Assembly: GCA_947463785.1 (NCBI GenBank)
Contig: CANHRG010000007.1
Coordinates: forward strand, 1-64,000
Origin: Sphingobacteriaceae bacterium
GTDB taxonomy: Bacteria; Bacteroidota; Bacteroidia; Sphingobacteriales; Sphingobacteriaceae
Reading direction: 5' to 3'
Length of the DNA stretch: 64,000 nucleotides
Shown: piece by piece, positions 25,613 through 34,649 of the stretch
Layout: each line of letters starts with the position of its first letter
How positions within the stretch are numbered: position 1 is the stretch's first letter
The notes under the pieces: generated by a model
What the model was told of the DNA's origin: nothing
The model's database searches: none
Seen by the model: the letters and a program-made list of their open reading frames with translations, nothing else
Made by a program: the position numbers and the translations under genes

Positions 25613-27154
25613 TTGAATAAGAAAATACAAACCCTTCAGGATAAACGTCAAGAAGCCTTTTTAGGAGGCGGACAAGCACGTATTGAAAGTCAGCATAAAA
25701 AAGGTAAACTAACCGCCCGAGAACGCCTGCATTTTTTACTCGATGAAGGCTCTTTTGAAGAGATCGGCATGCTTGTTACACATCGTTCTACCGATTTCGG
25801 AATGGAAAAAGAACAATATGCCGGCGATGGAGTAGTTACCGGCTATGGAACTATTAACGGGCGCTTGGTATACGTTTATTCTCAAGACTTTACCGTTTTC
25901 GGAGGATCACTTTCTGAAACTCAATCGGAAAAGATTTGCAAAATCATGGAAATGGCCATGAAAAACGGTGCTCCTATTATCGGATTAAACGATTCGGGAG
26001 GTGCCCGTATTCAAGAAGGCGTAGTTTCTCTGGGTGGATATGCTGACATTTTTTACCGCAATACACAAGCTTCGGGAGTAGTACCCCAAATTTCAGCCAT
26101 CATGGGGCCATGTGCCGGTGGTGCGGTTTACTCACCCGCCATTACCGATTTCATTTTAATGGTTGAGAACACTTCCTACATGTTTGTAACCGGACCAAAT
26201 GTTGTTAAAACAGTAACTCACGAAGAAGTTACAGCCGAAGAACTAGGCGGTGCGGATACACATGCCACCAAATCAGGAGTTACCCATTTTGCCTGCAGCA
26301 ATGAAATTGATGCCATCAATCATATCAAAAAGTTATTGAGTTATATGCCTCAAAATTGTGAGGAGCAAGCAGAACTTTTGGCCTATGAAGCCGGAGATGA
26401 AAGTCGCCCGGCATTGAATGATTTGATGCCCGAAAATGCATCGCAACCCTACGATGTTCGCGAAGCTATCGATCAAATTATTGATGAAGGCTCCTTCATG
26501 GAGATCCACAAAGATTATGCAGAAAATATTGTGGTTGGCTTTGCCCGTTTAGCTGGTAGAAGTATCGGCATTGTGGCCAATCAACCTGCGTTTTTGGCCG
26601 GGGTTTTAGACAATCATGCCTCTGTTAAAGGTGCCCGATTTGTTCGTTTTTGCGATAGCTTTAACATTCCACTCTTAGTTTTAGAAGACGTGCCCGGATT
26701 TTTACCTGGAACCGATCAGGAATGGAACGGCATCATCACCAATGGAGCTAAATTATTGTATGCTTTCTGCGAAGCTACGGTTCCTAAAATTACCGTAATT
26801 ACCCGTAAAGCCTATGGTGGAGCTTACTGTGTAATGAACTCTAAGCACATTGGTGCCGATATGAATTACGCCTGGCCAACAGCCGAAATTGCCGTAATGG
26901 GGGCTAAAGGTGCTGCCGAAATTATCTTCAAAAAAGATATCCAAGCCGCAAAAGATCAAAATGCCAAATGGTTGGAAAAAGAGAAAGAATATTCTGATTT
27001 GTTCGCAAATCCGTACCGTGCAGCAGAACGGGGCTTTGTTGATGAAGTGATCGAACCAGCCGAAACTCGTGCAAAACTGATCAAAGCATACCAAATGCTG
27101 GAGAACAAGGTGGTTAATAGCCCGCGTAAAAAACACGGAAACATCCCGTTATAA
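25613..27154 (+). CDS. Acyl-CoA carboxylase beta (carboxyltransferase) subunit
   Basis: Transfers the carboxyl group from carboxybiotin to an acyl-CoA, most likely propionyl-CoA, giving methylmalonyl-CoA. It has 513 residues. Two crotonase-fold halves are visible, with [14 protein letters not shown] and [12 protein letters not shown] (first half) and [16 protein letters not shown] and [11 protein letters not shown] (second half). The start is TTG: an in-frame stop lies five codons upstream and the next Met is residue 52. The biotin carboxylase and biotin carrier subunits are not adjacent. A GNAT gene follows after 11 bp, so this is the first gene of a three-gene run. Confidence 0.93.
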   Translation: MNKKIQTLQDKRQEAFLGGGQARIESQHKKGKLTARERLHFLLDEGSFEEIGMLVTHRSTDFGMEKEQYAGDGVVTGYGTINGRLVYVYSQDFTVFGGSLSETQSEKICKIMEMAMKNGAPIIGLNDSGGARIQEGVVSLGGYADIFYRNTQASGVVPQISAIMGPCAGGAVYSPAITDFILMVENTSYMFVTGPNVVKTVTHEEVTAEELGGADTHATKSGVTHFACSNEIDAINHIKKLLSYMPQNCEEQAELLAYEAGDESRPALNDLMPENASQPYDVREAIDQIIDEGSFMEIHKDYAENIVVGFARLAGRSIGIVANQPAFLAGVLDNHASVKGARFVRFCDSFNIPLLVLEDVPGFLPGTDQEWNGIITNGAKLLYAFCEATVPKITVITRKAYGGAYCVMNSKHIGADMNYAWPTAEIAVMGAKGAAEIIFKKDIQAAKDQNAKWLEKEKEYSDLFANPYRAAERGFVDEVIEPAETRAKLIKAYQMLENKVVNSPRKKHGNIPL

Positions 27155-27165
27155 CAGCTACCGCG

Positions 27166-27573
27166 ATGAGTTCAATTGAGCAAATTCCGGCAGCCATGAC
27201 CTGGCACCTTCGCCAACAAGTGATGTATCCGGACTTGAATCTTGAAGCGGTAAAGTTACCCGATGATGAAGAAGGAATTCACTTTGGTCTGTTCGATCAA
27301 AATCGGCTCATCTCGGTAATATCTACATTCCAACATCAAGAAGAACTGCAACTCCGTAAATTTGCTACACTCAATGAATTCCAGGGTCGTGGATATGGCA
27401 AACAGCTTTTCGAATACACATTAGATTTCGCTCGATCAAAACCGATAAAACGAATTTGGATGAATGCCCGGACCAACGTTTCGGCTTTATACGAACGCTA
27501 CGGTTTCAAAAAAACAGAACAAACCTTTTTTAAAGACGGATACGATTTCGTAATAATGGAAGTATATTTATAA
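27166..27573 (+). CDS. GNAT family N-acetyltransferase
   Basis: 135 residues. Uses acetyl-CoA to acetylate an amine; the substrate is unknown. The acetyl-CoA-binding motif is visible as QGRGYGKQLFEYTL (about residues 69-82), and the family's last strand as NVSALYERYGFKKT. The N-terminal RQQVMYPD region resembles the ElaA-like branch. It lies 11 bp after the carboxylase gene and 5 bp before the M42 peptidase gene, so all three are probably co-transcribed. The shared context gives no clear substrate. Confidence 0.88.
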   Translation: MSSIEQIPAAMTWHLRQQVMYPDLNLEAVKLPDDEEGIHFGLFDQNRLISVISTFQHQEELQLRKFATLNEFQGRGYGKQLFEYTLDFARSKPIKRIWMNARTNVSALYERYGFKKTEQTFFKDGYDFVIMEVYL

Positions 27574-27578
27574 GCGCT

Positions 27579-28685
27579 ATGGCTAAGAAAGACAAACCAA
27601 AACACATCTCGGTAGTAACCAAAAAATCGCTGGATTTTTTTGAGAAATACATTAACAATGCCTCTCCAACCGGCTTTGAGTGGGAAGGCCAAAAATTATG
27701 GCTCGATTACATCAAACCGTTTATCGATGAGCATTACGTAGATAATTACGGAACAGCCGTGGGTGTGATTAATCCCAAGGCGGACTACAAAGTAGTTATC
27801 GAAGCTCATGCCGATGAAATTTCTTGGTATGTGAATTACATTACCAAAGACGGCTTGATTTACGTGATCCGAAATGGTGGCTCCGACCATCAAATTGCGC
27901 CATCAAAACGCGTAAACATCCACACCGAAAAAGGAATCGTAAAAGCCGTATTCGGTTGGCCGGCCATTCATACCCGTAGCGGCGAAAAGGAAGAAGCACC
28001 AACGCTAAAAAACATCTTTTTAGATTGTGGCTGTACCAGCAAAGAGGAAGTGGAAGCCCTAGGCATTCATGTGGGATGTGTAATTACCTACGAAGATGAG
28101 TTTATGGTTTTAAACGACCGTTATTATGTAGGTCGGGCTTTGGATAACCGTGCCGGTGGATTTATGATTGCTGAAGTTGCCCGTTTACTCAAAGAAAACA
28201 AGATAAAACTGCCTTTCGGCTTATACATTGTAAATTCTGTACAAGAGGAAATTGGTTTACGAGGTGCCGAAATGATTGCTCACCGCATTAAACCCAATGT
28301 GGCCATTGTGACCGATGTAACCCACGATACCCAAACGCCAATGATCAATAAAATTACGCAAGGCGATTTGGCCTGCGGAAAAGGACCAGTGGTTTCTTAC
28401 GCTCCGGCAGTACAAACCAACCTCAACAAATTATTGATTAAAGCTGCTGAAGACAATCATATTCCGTTCCAACGTCAAGCATCTTCCAGATCTACAGGAA
28501 CCGATACCGATGCTTTTGCCTATTCGAACGACGGTGTAGTATCTGCATTGATTTCTTTGCCTTTACGCTACATGCACACCACCGTAGAAATGGTGCATAA
28601 AGAAGATGTAGACAACGTAATTCGCTTAATTTACGAAGCACTTTTAGACATCAAGGCTGGACAGGATTTTAGAGCCATCAAGTAA
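27579..28685 (+). CDS. M42 family metallopeptidase (glutamyl/deblocking aminopeptidase-like)
   Basis: 368 residues. Members are large cytosolic complexes that trim peptides from the N-terminus with two metal ions. Metal-binding segments are EAHADEISW (His and Asp), GRALDNRAGG (bridging Asp), the catalytic VQEEIGLRGA (Glu-Glu), TDVTHDT (Asp) and YMHTTVEMVH (His). All are intact. Relatives were once annotated as endoglucanase M or as FrvX-like; aminopeptidase is the better-supported activity. It is the last gene of its run, ended by a strong bidirectional hairpin. Confidence 0.9.
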   Translation: MAKKDKPKHISVVTKKSLDFFEKYINNASPTGFEWEGQKLWLDYIKPFIDEHYVDNYGTAVGVINPKADYKVVIEAHADEISWYVNYITKDGLIYVIRNGGSDHQIAPSKRVNIHTEKGIVKAVFGWPAIHTRSGEKEEAPTLKNIFLDCGCTSKEEVEALGIHVGCVITYEDEFMVLNDRYYVGRALDNRAGGFMIAEVARLLKENKIKLPFGLYIVNSVQEEIGLRGAEMIAHRIKPNVAIVTDVTHDTQTPMINKITQGDLACGKGPVVSYAPAVQTNLNKLLIKAAEDNHIPFQRQASSRSTGTDTDAFAYSNDGVVSALISLPLRYMHTTVEMVHKEDVDNVIRLIYEALLDIKAGQDFRAIK

Positions 28686-28686
28686 C

Positions 28687-28718
28687 AAAAAAGCCCCTCG
28701 AAATTCGAGGGGCTTTTT
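28687..28718. terminator. Strong bidirectional terminator
   Basis: A 25-nt inverted repeat (28691-28715, arms AAGCCCCTCGAA/TTCGAGGGGCTT) has A-rich left and T-rich right flanks, between converging genes. Confidence 0.9.
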
Positions 28719-28719
28719 G

Positions 28720-30075
28720 TTAATAGCCTAATTCATCCAATGCAAATATCGGCTTTCGATTCATCCATTTACCTCGGGTAAAATCTGGGATTTGCTGTAA
28801 AGCCCCCCCTTCTGCTACCGAACGTTCAGAAATTGGCGTAATGGCATACCAGGTTGCCAAATCGTACACGTCCATGGCAAACGGAGCCTGACGCTTAATC
28901 GATTCGATGAAGGAGTTGATCACAAAGAAGTCCATACCACCGTGTCCTGCTCCCGTGGCCTGACTTTCGTAATTTTTCCAAAGCACATGATCGTACTCTT
29001 TCATGTAAGCTTCATCTTTTTCCCAACTATGCGCTTTGGGGCTTCTACCTTCAACATAAATCGAATTGAAATCGTCCATCCACAAGCCCTTGGTTCCCTG
29101 TACCCGGAAATTCAACGAATAAGGTCGAGGAGAGTTGGTATCGTGCGATAGAACAATGGTCTCTCCATTTGTAGTCTGAATAGACGTGGTTACAATATCG
29201 CCTAATTTAAAATCTACTTGTGCATTTGGATGGTTAGCACCCCCCTTGCTCACTACATAATTATGTAGTCCACGAGATTTGGTAGCTACAGATGATAAAG
29301 CAGTTAATCGGTTACCACGATTAATATTCGTCATCATGGCTACCGGACCCAAGCCGTGAGTTGGGTACAAATCACCATTGCGGTAAACCGAATGATTGGT
29401 TCTCCATTTTGCCTCAGAGAAACCCTTCTCTCCATACTCCACTCCGCCGCCATAAGGCTGCTTTCCATTGTTAAATTTTACCTCACGCAAATCGTGTTGG
29501 TACCCACCTTGCAAATGCAACAATTCACCAAAAACGCCTTGTCGTACCATATTAAGAACTGCCATCACATCTCTACGGTAGCACACATTTTCCATCATGT
29601 ATAAGGATATACCGGTACTTTCTGCAGCGTTCACGATATCCCAACACTCTTGCAGATCAGTAGCGCCGCAAACTTCAACTGCCGGGATTTTACCAGCTTT
29701 CATAGCGGCAATAGCCTGTGGAATGTGCCATTCCCAAGGCGTAGAAATAATTACGGCATCAATATCGTCTCGCTTTAACAGATTCAAAAAATCCTCATCA
29801 CCCTTGGTATACTCAACTGCACGCTTACGTCCATACTTGGCAATCATAGCTTGCGATTCAGGAATCGCACTTTTTGTATCCGGATCAGCAATCGCAATCA
29901 ATTCTACATCGTCGCGTTGCAAGCACAAATCTAGGTGATTACGGCCCCGTAGACCGACACCAATAAGCCCTACACGGACTTTGGGCTGCTTTGCTGCAAA
30001 TAAAATGGTGGGGTTTAATAAAGTTGCAGCAGCACCTGCAGTAAGCGTTTGCTGAATAAATTTTCTACGTTGCAT
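28720..30075 (-). CDS. Gfo/Idh/MocA-type oxidoreductase, probable GH109 alpha-N-acetylgalactosaminidase
   Basis: 451 residues from the ATG at 30075; an upstream start adding 17 residues would bury the export signal. The N-terminus MQRRKFIQQ then a hydrophobic Ala-rich stretch looks like a Tat signal, so it is exported folded with its cofactor. A Rossmann NAD-binding motif GLIGVGLRGRNH follows, then AVIISTPWEWH, VEVCGATDLQECW, MMENVCYRRD and LYPTHGLGP. I recall these as shared with GH109 enzymes, which use NAD+ to remove alpha-linked N-acetylgalactosamine from glycans. It faces a probable HexNAc salvage operon, which supports the assignment. A non-GH109 oxidoreductase remains possible. Confidence 0.8.
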   Translation of the reverse strand: MQRRKFIQQTLTAGAAATLLNPTILFAAKQPKVRVGLIGVGLRGRNHLDLCLQRDDVELIAIADPDTKSAIPESQAMIAKYGRKRAVEYTKGDEDFLNLLKRDDIDAVIISTPWEWHIPQAIAAMKAGKIPAVEVCGATDLQECWDIVNAAESTGISLYMMENVCYRRDVMAVLNMVRQGVFGELLHLQGGYQHDLREVKFNNGKQPYGGGVEYGEKGFSEAKWRTNHSVYRNGDLYPTHGLGPVAMMTNINRGNRLTALSSVATKSRGLHNYVVSKGGANHPNAQVDFKLGDIVTTSIQTTNGETIVLSHDTNSPRPYSLNFRVQGTKGLWMDDFNSIYVEGRSPKAHSWEKDEAYMKEYDHVLWKNYESQATGAGHGGMDFFVINSFIESIKRQAPFAMDVYDLATWYAITPISERSVAEGGALQQIPDFTRGKWMNRKPIFALDELGY

Positions 30076-30194
30076 GATGTGATTCAGGTTTAAATTGGTG
30101 TTTTTAATATCAGTTTCACTAAACAATGATTAATTTCGCATTAATTATAAAAAAATAGAAAATTTTATTCATCTATCTAAAATATACACAGCCA

Positions 30195-31094
30195 ATGAAA
30201 CCTACTTTACTAATCTTAGCCGCCGGTATGGCGAGTCGTTATGGGAGCATGAAACAAACCGATGGTTTTGGCCCAAATGGTGAAACCATTATTGATTATT
30301 CTATTTACGACGCAATTCAGGCAGGTTTTGGCAAAGTAGTTTTCATTATCAGAGAAGAGTTTGCCGATAATTTCAAGGCCATCTTTGAACCCAAATTAAA
30401 AGGGAAAATCGAAACGGATTATGTTTTTCAATCGTACGATTTAACACCTTACGGGATTCAAACACCCATTGAGAGAGCGAAACCATGGGGAACCGCCCAT
30501 GCCGTATTGGCTGCTGCAGATGCCGTTAAGGAACCTTTCTGTGTAATCAATGCCGACGATTTTTACGGACGCGATTCGTACGAACAAATGGCCAAATTTT
30601 TGACTTCAGAAGTAACGGATAAGCAGTATGCCTTGATGGGCTTCGAAATCAAAAAGACTTTATCCGATTACGGATCAGTTTCGCGTGGAGTGTGCGAAGT
30701 GGATGAACATGGTCAACTGAAAGAAATCCATGAACGTACGCAGGTTTATTTTAAAGACGGAATAGCTGTTTACGAAGAGAATGGCATTGAAACCCCACTT
30801 AGCGAATCGAGCAAAGCTTCTATGAATTTCTGGGGATTTACTCCTCAGGTATTTACAGATAGCAAAGACATGTTTGTCGAATTCGCTTTGGCAAATCAAG
30901 AAAATCCAAAAGCAGAATTTTTTATTCCATTGGTTGCCGAAAAACTAATTGAATCTGGTAAAGCATCCTTCAAAGTGATTCCAACAGAAAGCAAATGGTT
31001 TGGAGTTACTTACAAAGAAGATAAACCCATCGTACAACAAAGTATTGATGAATTAGTCAATTCTGGTGTTTATCCTAAGCAATTATGGAAATAA
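30195..31094 (+). CDS. Sugar-1-phosphate nucleotidyltransferase family protein
   Basis: 299 residues. Predicted to join a sugar-1-phosphate to an NTP, releasing pyrophosphate. The N-terminal NTP-transferase signature is LILAAGMASRYGSMKQ (5-20), where the usual GxGTR is degenerate. The metal/substrate segment is VINADDFYG (about 117-125), and TAHAV lies before it. The N-terminus has no signal peptide. The last four codons overlap the kinase start, so translation is coupled. With the NahK-like kinase next door the most likely product is a UDP-HexNAc; the base and sugar are inference. Confidence 0.82.
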   Translation: MKPTLLILAAGMASRYGSMKQTDGFGPNGETIIDYSIYDAIQAGFGKVVFIIREEFADNFKAIFEPKLKGKIETDYVFQSYDLTPYGIQTPIERAKPWGTAHAVLAAADAVKEPFCVINADDFYGRDSYEQMAKFLTSEVTDKQYALMGFEIKKTLSDYGSVSRGVCEVDEHGQLKEIHERTQVYFKDGIAVYEENGIETPLSESSKASMNFWGFTPQVFTDSKDMFVEFALANQENPKAEFFIPLVAEKLIESGKASFKVIPTESKWFGVTYKEDKPIVQQSIDELVNSGVYPKQLWK

Positions 31095-32158
31095 GTATTC
31101 CTCAGCAAGTCTGGGAATACTACGGGTTAAATCCGGCTAATTATCAAGTTAGTCGGGCAGCCTCTGGCCACATCAATCAAACGTTTATAGTGCTCGGCAA
31201 AAGTTTAGAGCAATTATCTTGGGTAGTACAGCGCATCAATACTCAGGTATTTACCAATCCCGGAGCTATTGCGCAAAACATCAAATTGGCTGATAACCAT
31301 TTAAAGAAACACCACGCCGATTACCTGTTTATTGCCCCGATTCCGAATCGAAATGGAGAATTATTTTCCATTATTGATGGTCATTATTGGCGATTATTGC
31401 CCTATGTAACTAATACCATCGCACTTGATGTTTTACAGCAACCCTTACAAGCTTACGAAGCAGCCAAACAATTCGGCAAACTGAGTCGCAATTTGGATGG
31501 TATAAATCCAGAAGGATTTCAAGCTACCATTCCCCGTTTCCACGATTTAGAATGGCGTAAAGAACAATTTGATCAGGCTTTATCTAGTGCTGATGAAGAA
31601 CTAAAAATGAATGCTTCGGTAGCTATTGAACTGGCAAATCAATTCAATAGCATTGTTAAAGATTTTAGTTCAGTAAAACATAATCTCCCGATACGGATCC
31701 TACACCACGATACCAAAATCAGCAATGCCTTATTGGATAAACAAACTTTTGAAGGCAAATGTGTAATTGACTTAGACACCTTGATGCCCGGTTATTTCAT
31801 CTCGGATTTAGGAGACATGATGCGCACCTATTTGTGTGCTTATGACGAAAATGAAGCCGATTTGGCAAAAATCACGATCCGTGAAGAATACTTCAGCGCC
31901 ATGCTAAAAGGATATTTGTCTGAAATGGGACATATCCTGAATGCAACTGAAAAGACTCTGATCTTGTTTTCTGGGAAATACATGATCTACATGCAAGCCT
32001 TGCGCTTTCTAAGCGATTATTTAGAAGGCAGCATCTACTACCCAATAGCTTACCCTAAACACAATTTGGATCGGTCTATGAACCAATTCCACTTGTTGGG
32101 TCAACTCTACGAAAAAGAAAAAATTCTGGAAGAGATTGTTTCCGAATGCTTAAATTGA
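31085..32158 (+). CDS. APH-family sugar kinase, N-acetylhexosamine 1-kinase-like
   Basis: 357 residues with the aminoglycoside-phosphotransferase fold. The catalytic loop is LHHDTKISNALL (HxDxxxxN form) and the metal-binding motif is IDLDTLMPGYFISDLGD, so the kinase centre is intact. NahK enzymes of this kind phosphorylate GlcNAc or GalNAc at C1. The start ATG lies inside the last codons of the nucleotidyltransferase gene. The kinase and nucleotidyltransferase together would turn free HexNAc into a nucleotide sugar without a HexNAc-6-phosphate step. Choline or homoserine kinase activity cannot be fully excluded. Confidence 0.8.
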   Translation: MEISIPQQVWEYYGLNPANYQVSRAASGHINQTFIVLGKSLEQLSWVVQRINTQVFTNPGAIAQNIKLADNHLKKHHADYLFIAPIPNRNGELFSIIDGHYWRLLPYVTNTIALDVLQQPLQAYEAAKQFGKLSRNLDGINPEGFQATIPRFHDLEWRKEQFDQALSSADEELKMNASVAIELANQFNSIVKDFSSVKHNLPIRILHHDTKISNALLDKQTFEGKCVIDLDTLMPGYFISDLGDMMRTYLCAYDENEADLAKITIREEYFSAMLKGYLSEMGHILNATEKTLILFSGKYMIYMQALRFLSDYLEGSIYYPIAYPKHNLDRSMNQFHLLGQLYEKEKILEEIVSECLN

Positions 32159-32174
32159 ACCATATTTACTCACC

Positions 32175-34586
32175 ATGTTGAAACCAAAATTCTTGATCGC
32201 CTGCCTGTTAGTGCTAACAAGCAGCGTCTCCTCCTATTCGCAAACCGGACATTTAAGCAGCCAATTAGGCAATTTCAAAACCCTAAATCAAACCGATCAG
32301 GGTGTCGTAATTACTGCCGAAAACGGACAGCTAGCTATTCAGATCTATCAAGCTAATGTGGTTCGGATACGAGCGGTTCAAAACCAATTTAATCGCGATT
32401 CATCTTTTGCCGTCATTCAACAAGCTGGCAAGGGACTTTTGAAAAGTCTTGAAGAAAAAGGTGAAGAAATTATCTTAAAGACCGACTCCTTGAAGATTAG
32501 CATTAGCAAAAATCCGCTAAGGCTTAATTTTTATCGATTAGCAGATGGCCAGTTCTTAAATGGCGACGATGAGCGCTTAGGCATTTCATGGAGTGGTACT
32601 CAGGTTACCAATTTTAAGAAACTGCTGCCAGATGAACGCTTTATCGGACTTGGTGAAAAAACCGGAAACCTAAACCGAAGAGGCAGCAGTTATGTGAATT
32701 GGAACAGTGATGTTCCGGCTTACAGCCTCAATGCTGATCCATTATACAAAACCATTCCTTTTTACATTGGCTTACACGCAAAAAATAGTTACGGAATTTT
32801 CTTCGACAATACGCACAAAACATTTTTCAACTTTGGGGCTTCTACTGATAATACCATGAGTTCTTTCGGTGCTGAGGACGGCGAACTAAATTATTATTTC
32901 TTTGGGGCTTCTTCGGTTAGCGGCTTGATTAAAGACTATACTTGGCTTACCGGTCGTATGGAAATGCCGCCGCTTTGGAGTTTAGGTTACCAGCAATGCC
33001 GGTGGAGCTATAAACCCGATACACAAGTTTTGGAGATTGCAAAAACCTTCCGGGATAAACAAATCCCTGCAGATGCTATTTACCTGGATATTGATTACAT
33101 GGACGCCTATAAAATATTTACTTGGAGTCCGAAGAATTTTCCTAATCCTAAAGGAACCATCGACCAGCTGAAGAGCTGGGGTTTCCATGTGGTGACTATC
33201 GTTGATCCGGGCATCAAAATCGAAAAAGGGTATAAGCAATACGATGAAGGCGTACAGAAGGATTATTTTGCAAAATACCCTTCGGGCGATTTTTATACGG
33301 GCAGTGTATGGCCCGGGCGTTGTCATTTCCCAGATTTTTACCGTCCGGAAGTTCGCAATTGGTGGGGTAAATCTTTCAGTTCGCTCACCGATAAGGGTGT
33401 AGAAGGATTTTGGAACGACATGAACGAACCTTCCGCCTGGGATCAAAACATCCCTGATCTGATCCAATTCGGTGACAAAGGCAAAGAAATGACCTTGAAA
33501 GAAGCTCGTAATGCCTACGGCTTGCAAATGTCTAGAGCTACTTTCGAAGGCACCCGCGACTTGCTGGCCCGTCGGCCATTTGTGCTTACCAGAGCGGCTT
33601 ATGCCGGTATTCAGCGGTATTCAGCAGTTTGGACGGGAGACAATGCATCCAGCGATGCACACATGTTGCTGGGGCAACGTTTGGTAAATAGTTTAGGCTT
33701 AAGCGGTGTACAAAACATCGGTGTAGATATTGGTGGATTCATCGGCAATCCATCGGGTGAATTGATGGCTCGCTGGAATTCATTGGGCGTTTACACTCCG
33801 ATGTTCCGCAACCATGCGGAAATTAATGCCCCTATGCGTGAACCTTGGCGTTTCGGACCTGAAATTGAGCAGATCATGAAGAAAGATATTGAGCAACGCT
33901 ACCGTTTATTGCCGTATATCTACTCCACCTTCTACCAGGCTACACAAACCGGCATGCCTATATCTCGTTCATTGGCGATTAGCTATGCAACTGATGAGGC
34001 AATTTATCAGGAAAAATACCAGAATCAATTCCTATTTGGCGACAATATCTTAGTGGCACCGGTTGAAAGCAATAAAACCACCGTTGAGGTTTACCTACCA
34101 GAAGGAAAATGGTATCGTTTGAGCACCGACGAAGCTTTCGGCGGTAAACAAAGCATTCAGGCTGCTGCTCCATTAACCGATCTACCGGTATTTATCAAAG
34201 CAGGTGCTATCATCCCAATGCAAAACGTGATTCAAAATACCAGTGAAAAAGGTGATGGTATTCTTACAGTGCATATTTGGAATGGTGAAATAGGCAACAG
34301 TTTTACTTATTATGAAGATGATGGCAGTACTTATCAGAATGAAAAAGGAATATATTATCAAAGAGCCATTCGCTTTAACCCTGTACAAAAGCAGATCAAC
34401 TTTGAGGTAGTTAAAGGCAGTTACAGCTCTCGCTTCCAGCAGATCAGACTCGTGTTACACGGATTTCCAAAAACACTAAAATCACTTAAATTGAATGGTA
34501 AAAGCGCTAAATTAAATTTAGATGCTGAAGGGAATCAGACTGTATTAACAACTAATTCGAAAGGCGAAATTCGCGTCCAGTATTAA
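32175..34586 (+). CDS. Glycoside hydrolase family 31 (alpha-glucosidase-like)
   Basis: 803 residues. A signal peptide (residues about 1-23, ending SYSQ) places it in the periplasm or outer surface. After the N-terminal beta-sandwich comes the catalytic barrel: WSLGYQQCRWSY, LDIDYMD, the nucleophile Asp415 in WNDMNEPS and the acid/base Asp489 in WTGDN. IGGFIGNPSGELMARW is also typical. C-terminal beta domains complete the usual layout. Family substrates include alpha-glucosides, alpha-xylosides and, in one subfamily, alpha-GalNAc; the locus might favour the last, but the sequence alone reads as alpha-glucosidase-like. It lies 16 bp after the kinase gene. Confidence 0.9.
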   Translation: MLKPKFLIACLLVLTSSVSSYSQTGHLSSQLGNFKTLNQTDQGVVITAENGQLAIQIYQANVVRIRAVQNQFNRDSSFAVIQQAGKGLLKSLEEKGEEIILKTDSLKISISKNPLRLNFYRLADGQFLNGDDERLGISWSGTQVTNFKKLLPDERFIGLGEKTGNLNRRGSSYVNWNSDVPAYSLNADPLYKTIPFYIGLHAKNSYGIFFDNTHKTFFNFGASTDNTMSSFGAEDGELNYYFFGASSVSGLIKDYTWLTGRMEMPPLWSLGYQQCRWSYKPDTQVLEIAKTFRDKQIPADAIYLDIDYMDAYKIFTWSPKNFPNPKGTIDQLKSWGFHVVTIVDPGIKIEKGYKQYDEGVQKDYFAKYPSGDFYTGSVWPGRCHFPDFYRPEVRNWWGKSFSSLTDKGVEGFWNDMNEPSAWDQNIPDLIQFGDKGKEMTLKEARNAYGLQMSRATFEGTRDLLARRPFVLTRAAYAGIQRYSAVWTGDNASSDAHMLLGQRLVNSLGLSGVQNIGVDIGGFIGNPSGELMARWNSLGVYTPMFRNHAEINAPMREPWRFGPEIEQIMKKDIEQRYRLLPYIYSTFYQATQTGMPISRSLAISYATDEAIYQEKYQNQFLFGDNILVAPVESNKTTVEVYLPEGKWYRLSTDEAFGGKQSIQAAAPLTDLPVFIKAGAIIPMQNVIQNTSEKGDGILTVHIWNGEIGNSFTYYEDDGSTYQNEKGIYYQRAIRFNPVQKQINFEVVKGSYSSRFQQIRLVLHGFPKTLKSLKLNGKSAKLNLDAEGNQTVLTTNSKGEIRVQY

Positions 34587-34598
34587 AAAGCACGACAT

Positions 34599-34634
34599 AA
34601 AAAAAGCCCCCGGCATTTCCGGGGGCTTTTTTTT
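34599..34634. terminator. Strong bidirectional terminator
   Basis: Arms AGCCCCCGG and CCGGGGGCT (34605-34627) have an A-run on the left and a T-run on the right, between the converging GH31 and dnaK genes. Confidence 0.9.
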
Positions 34635-34649
34635 AATGAAGCTAATCTA

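Noticed and set aside
32982-33527. 181-codon open frame antisense to the GH31 gene
   Set aside because: It runs opposite to a well-supported gene with intact catalytic motifs and shows no family motif of its own; a by-product of codon bias.
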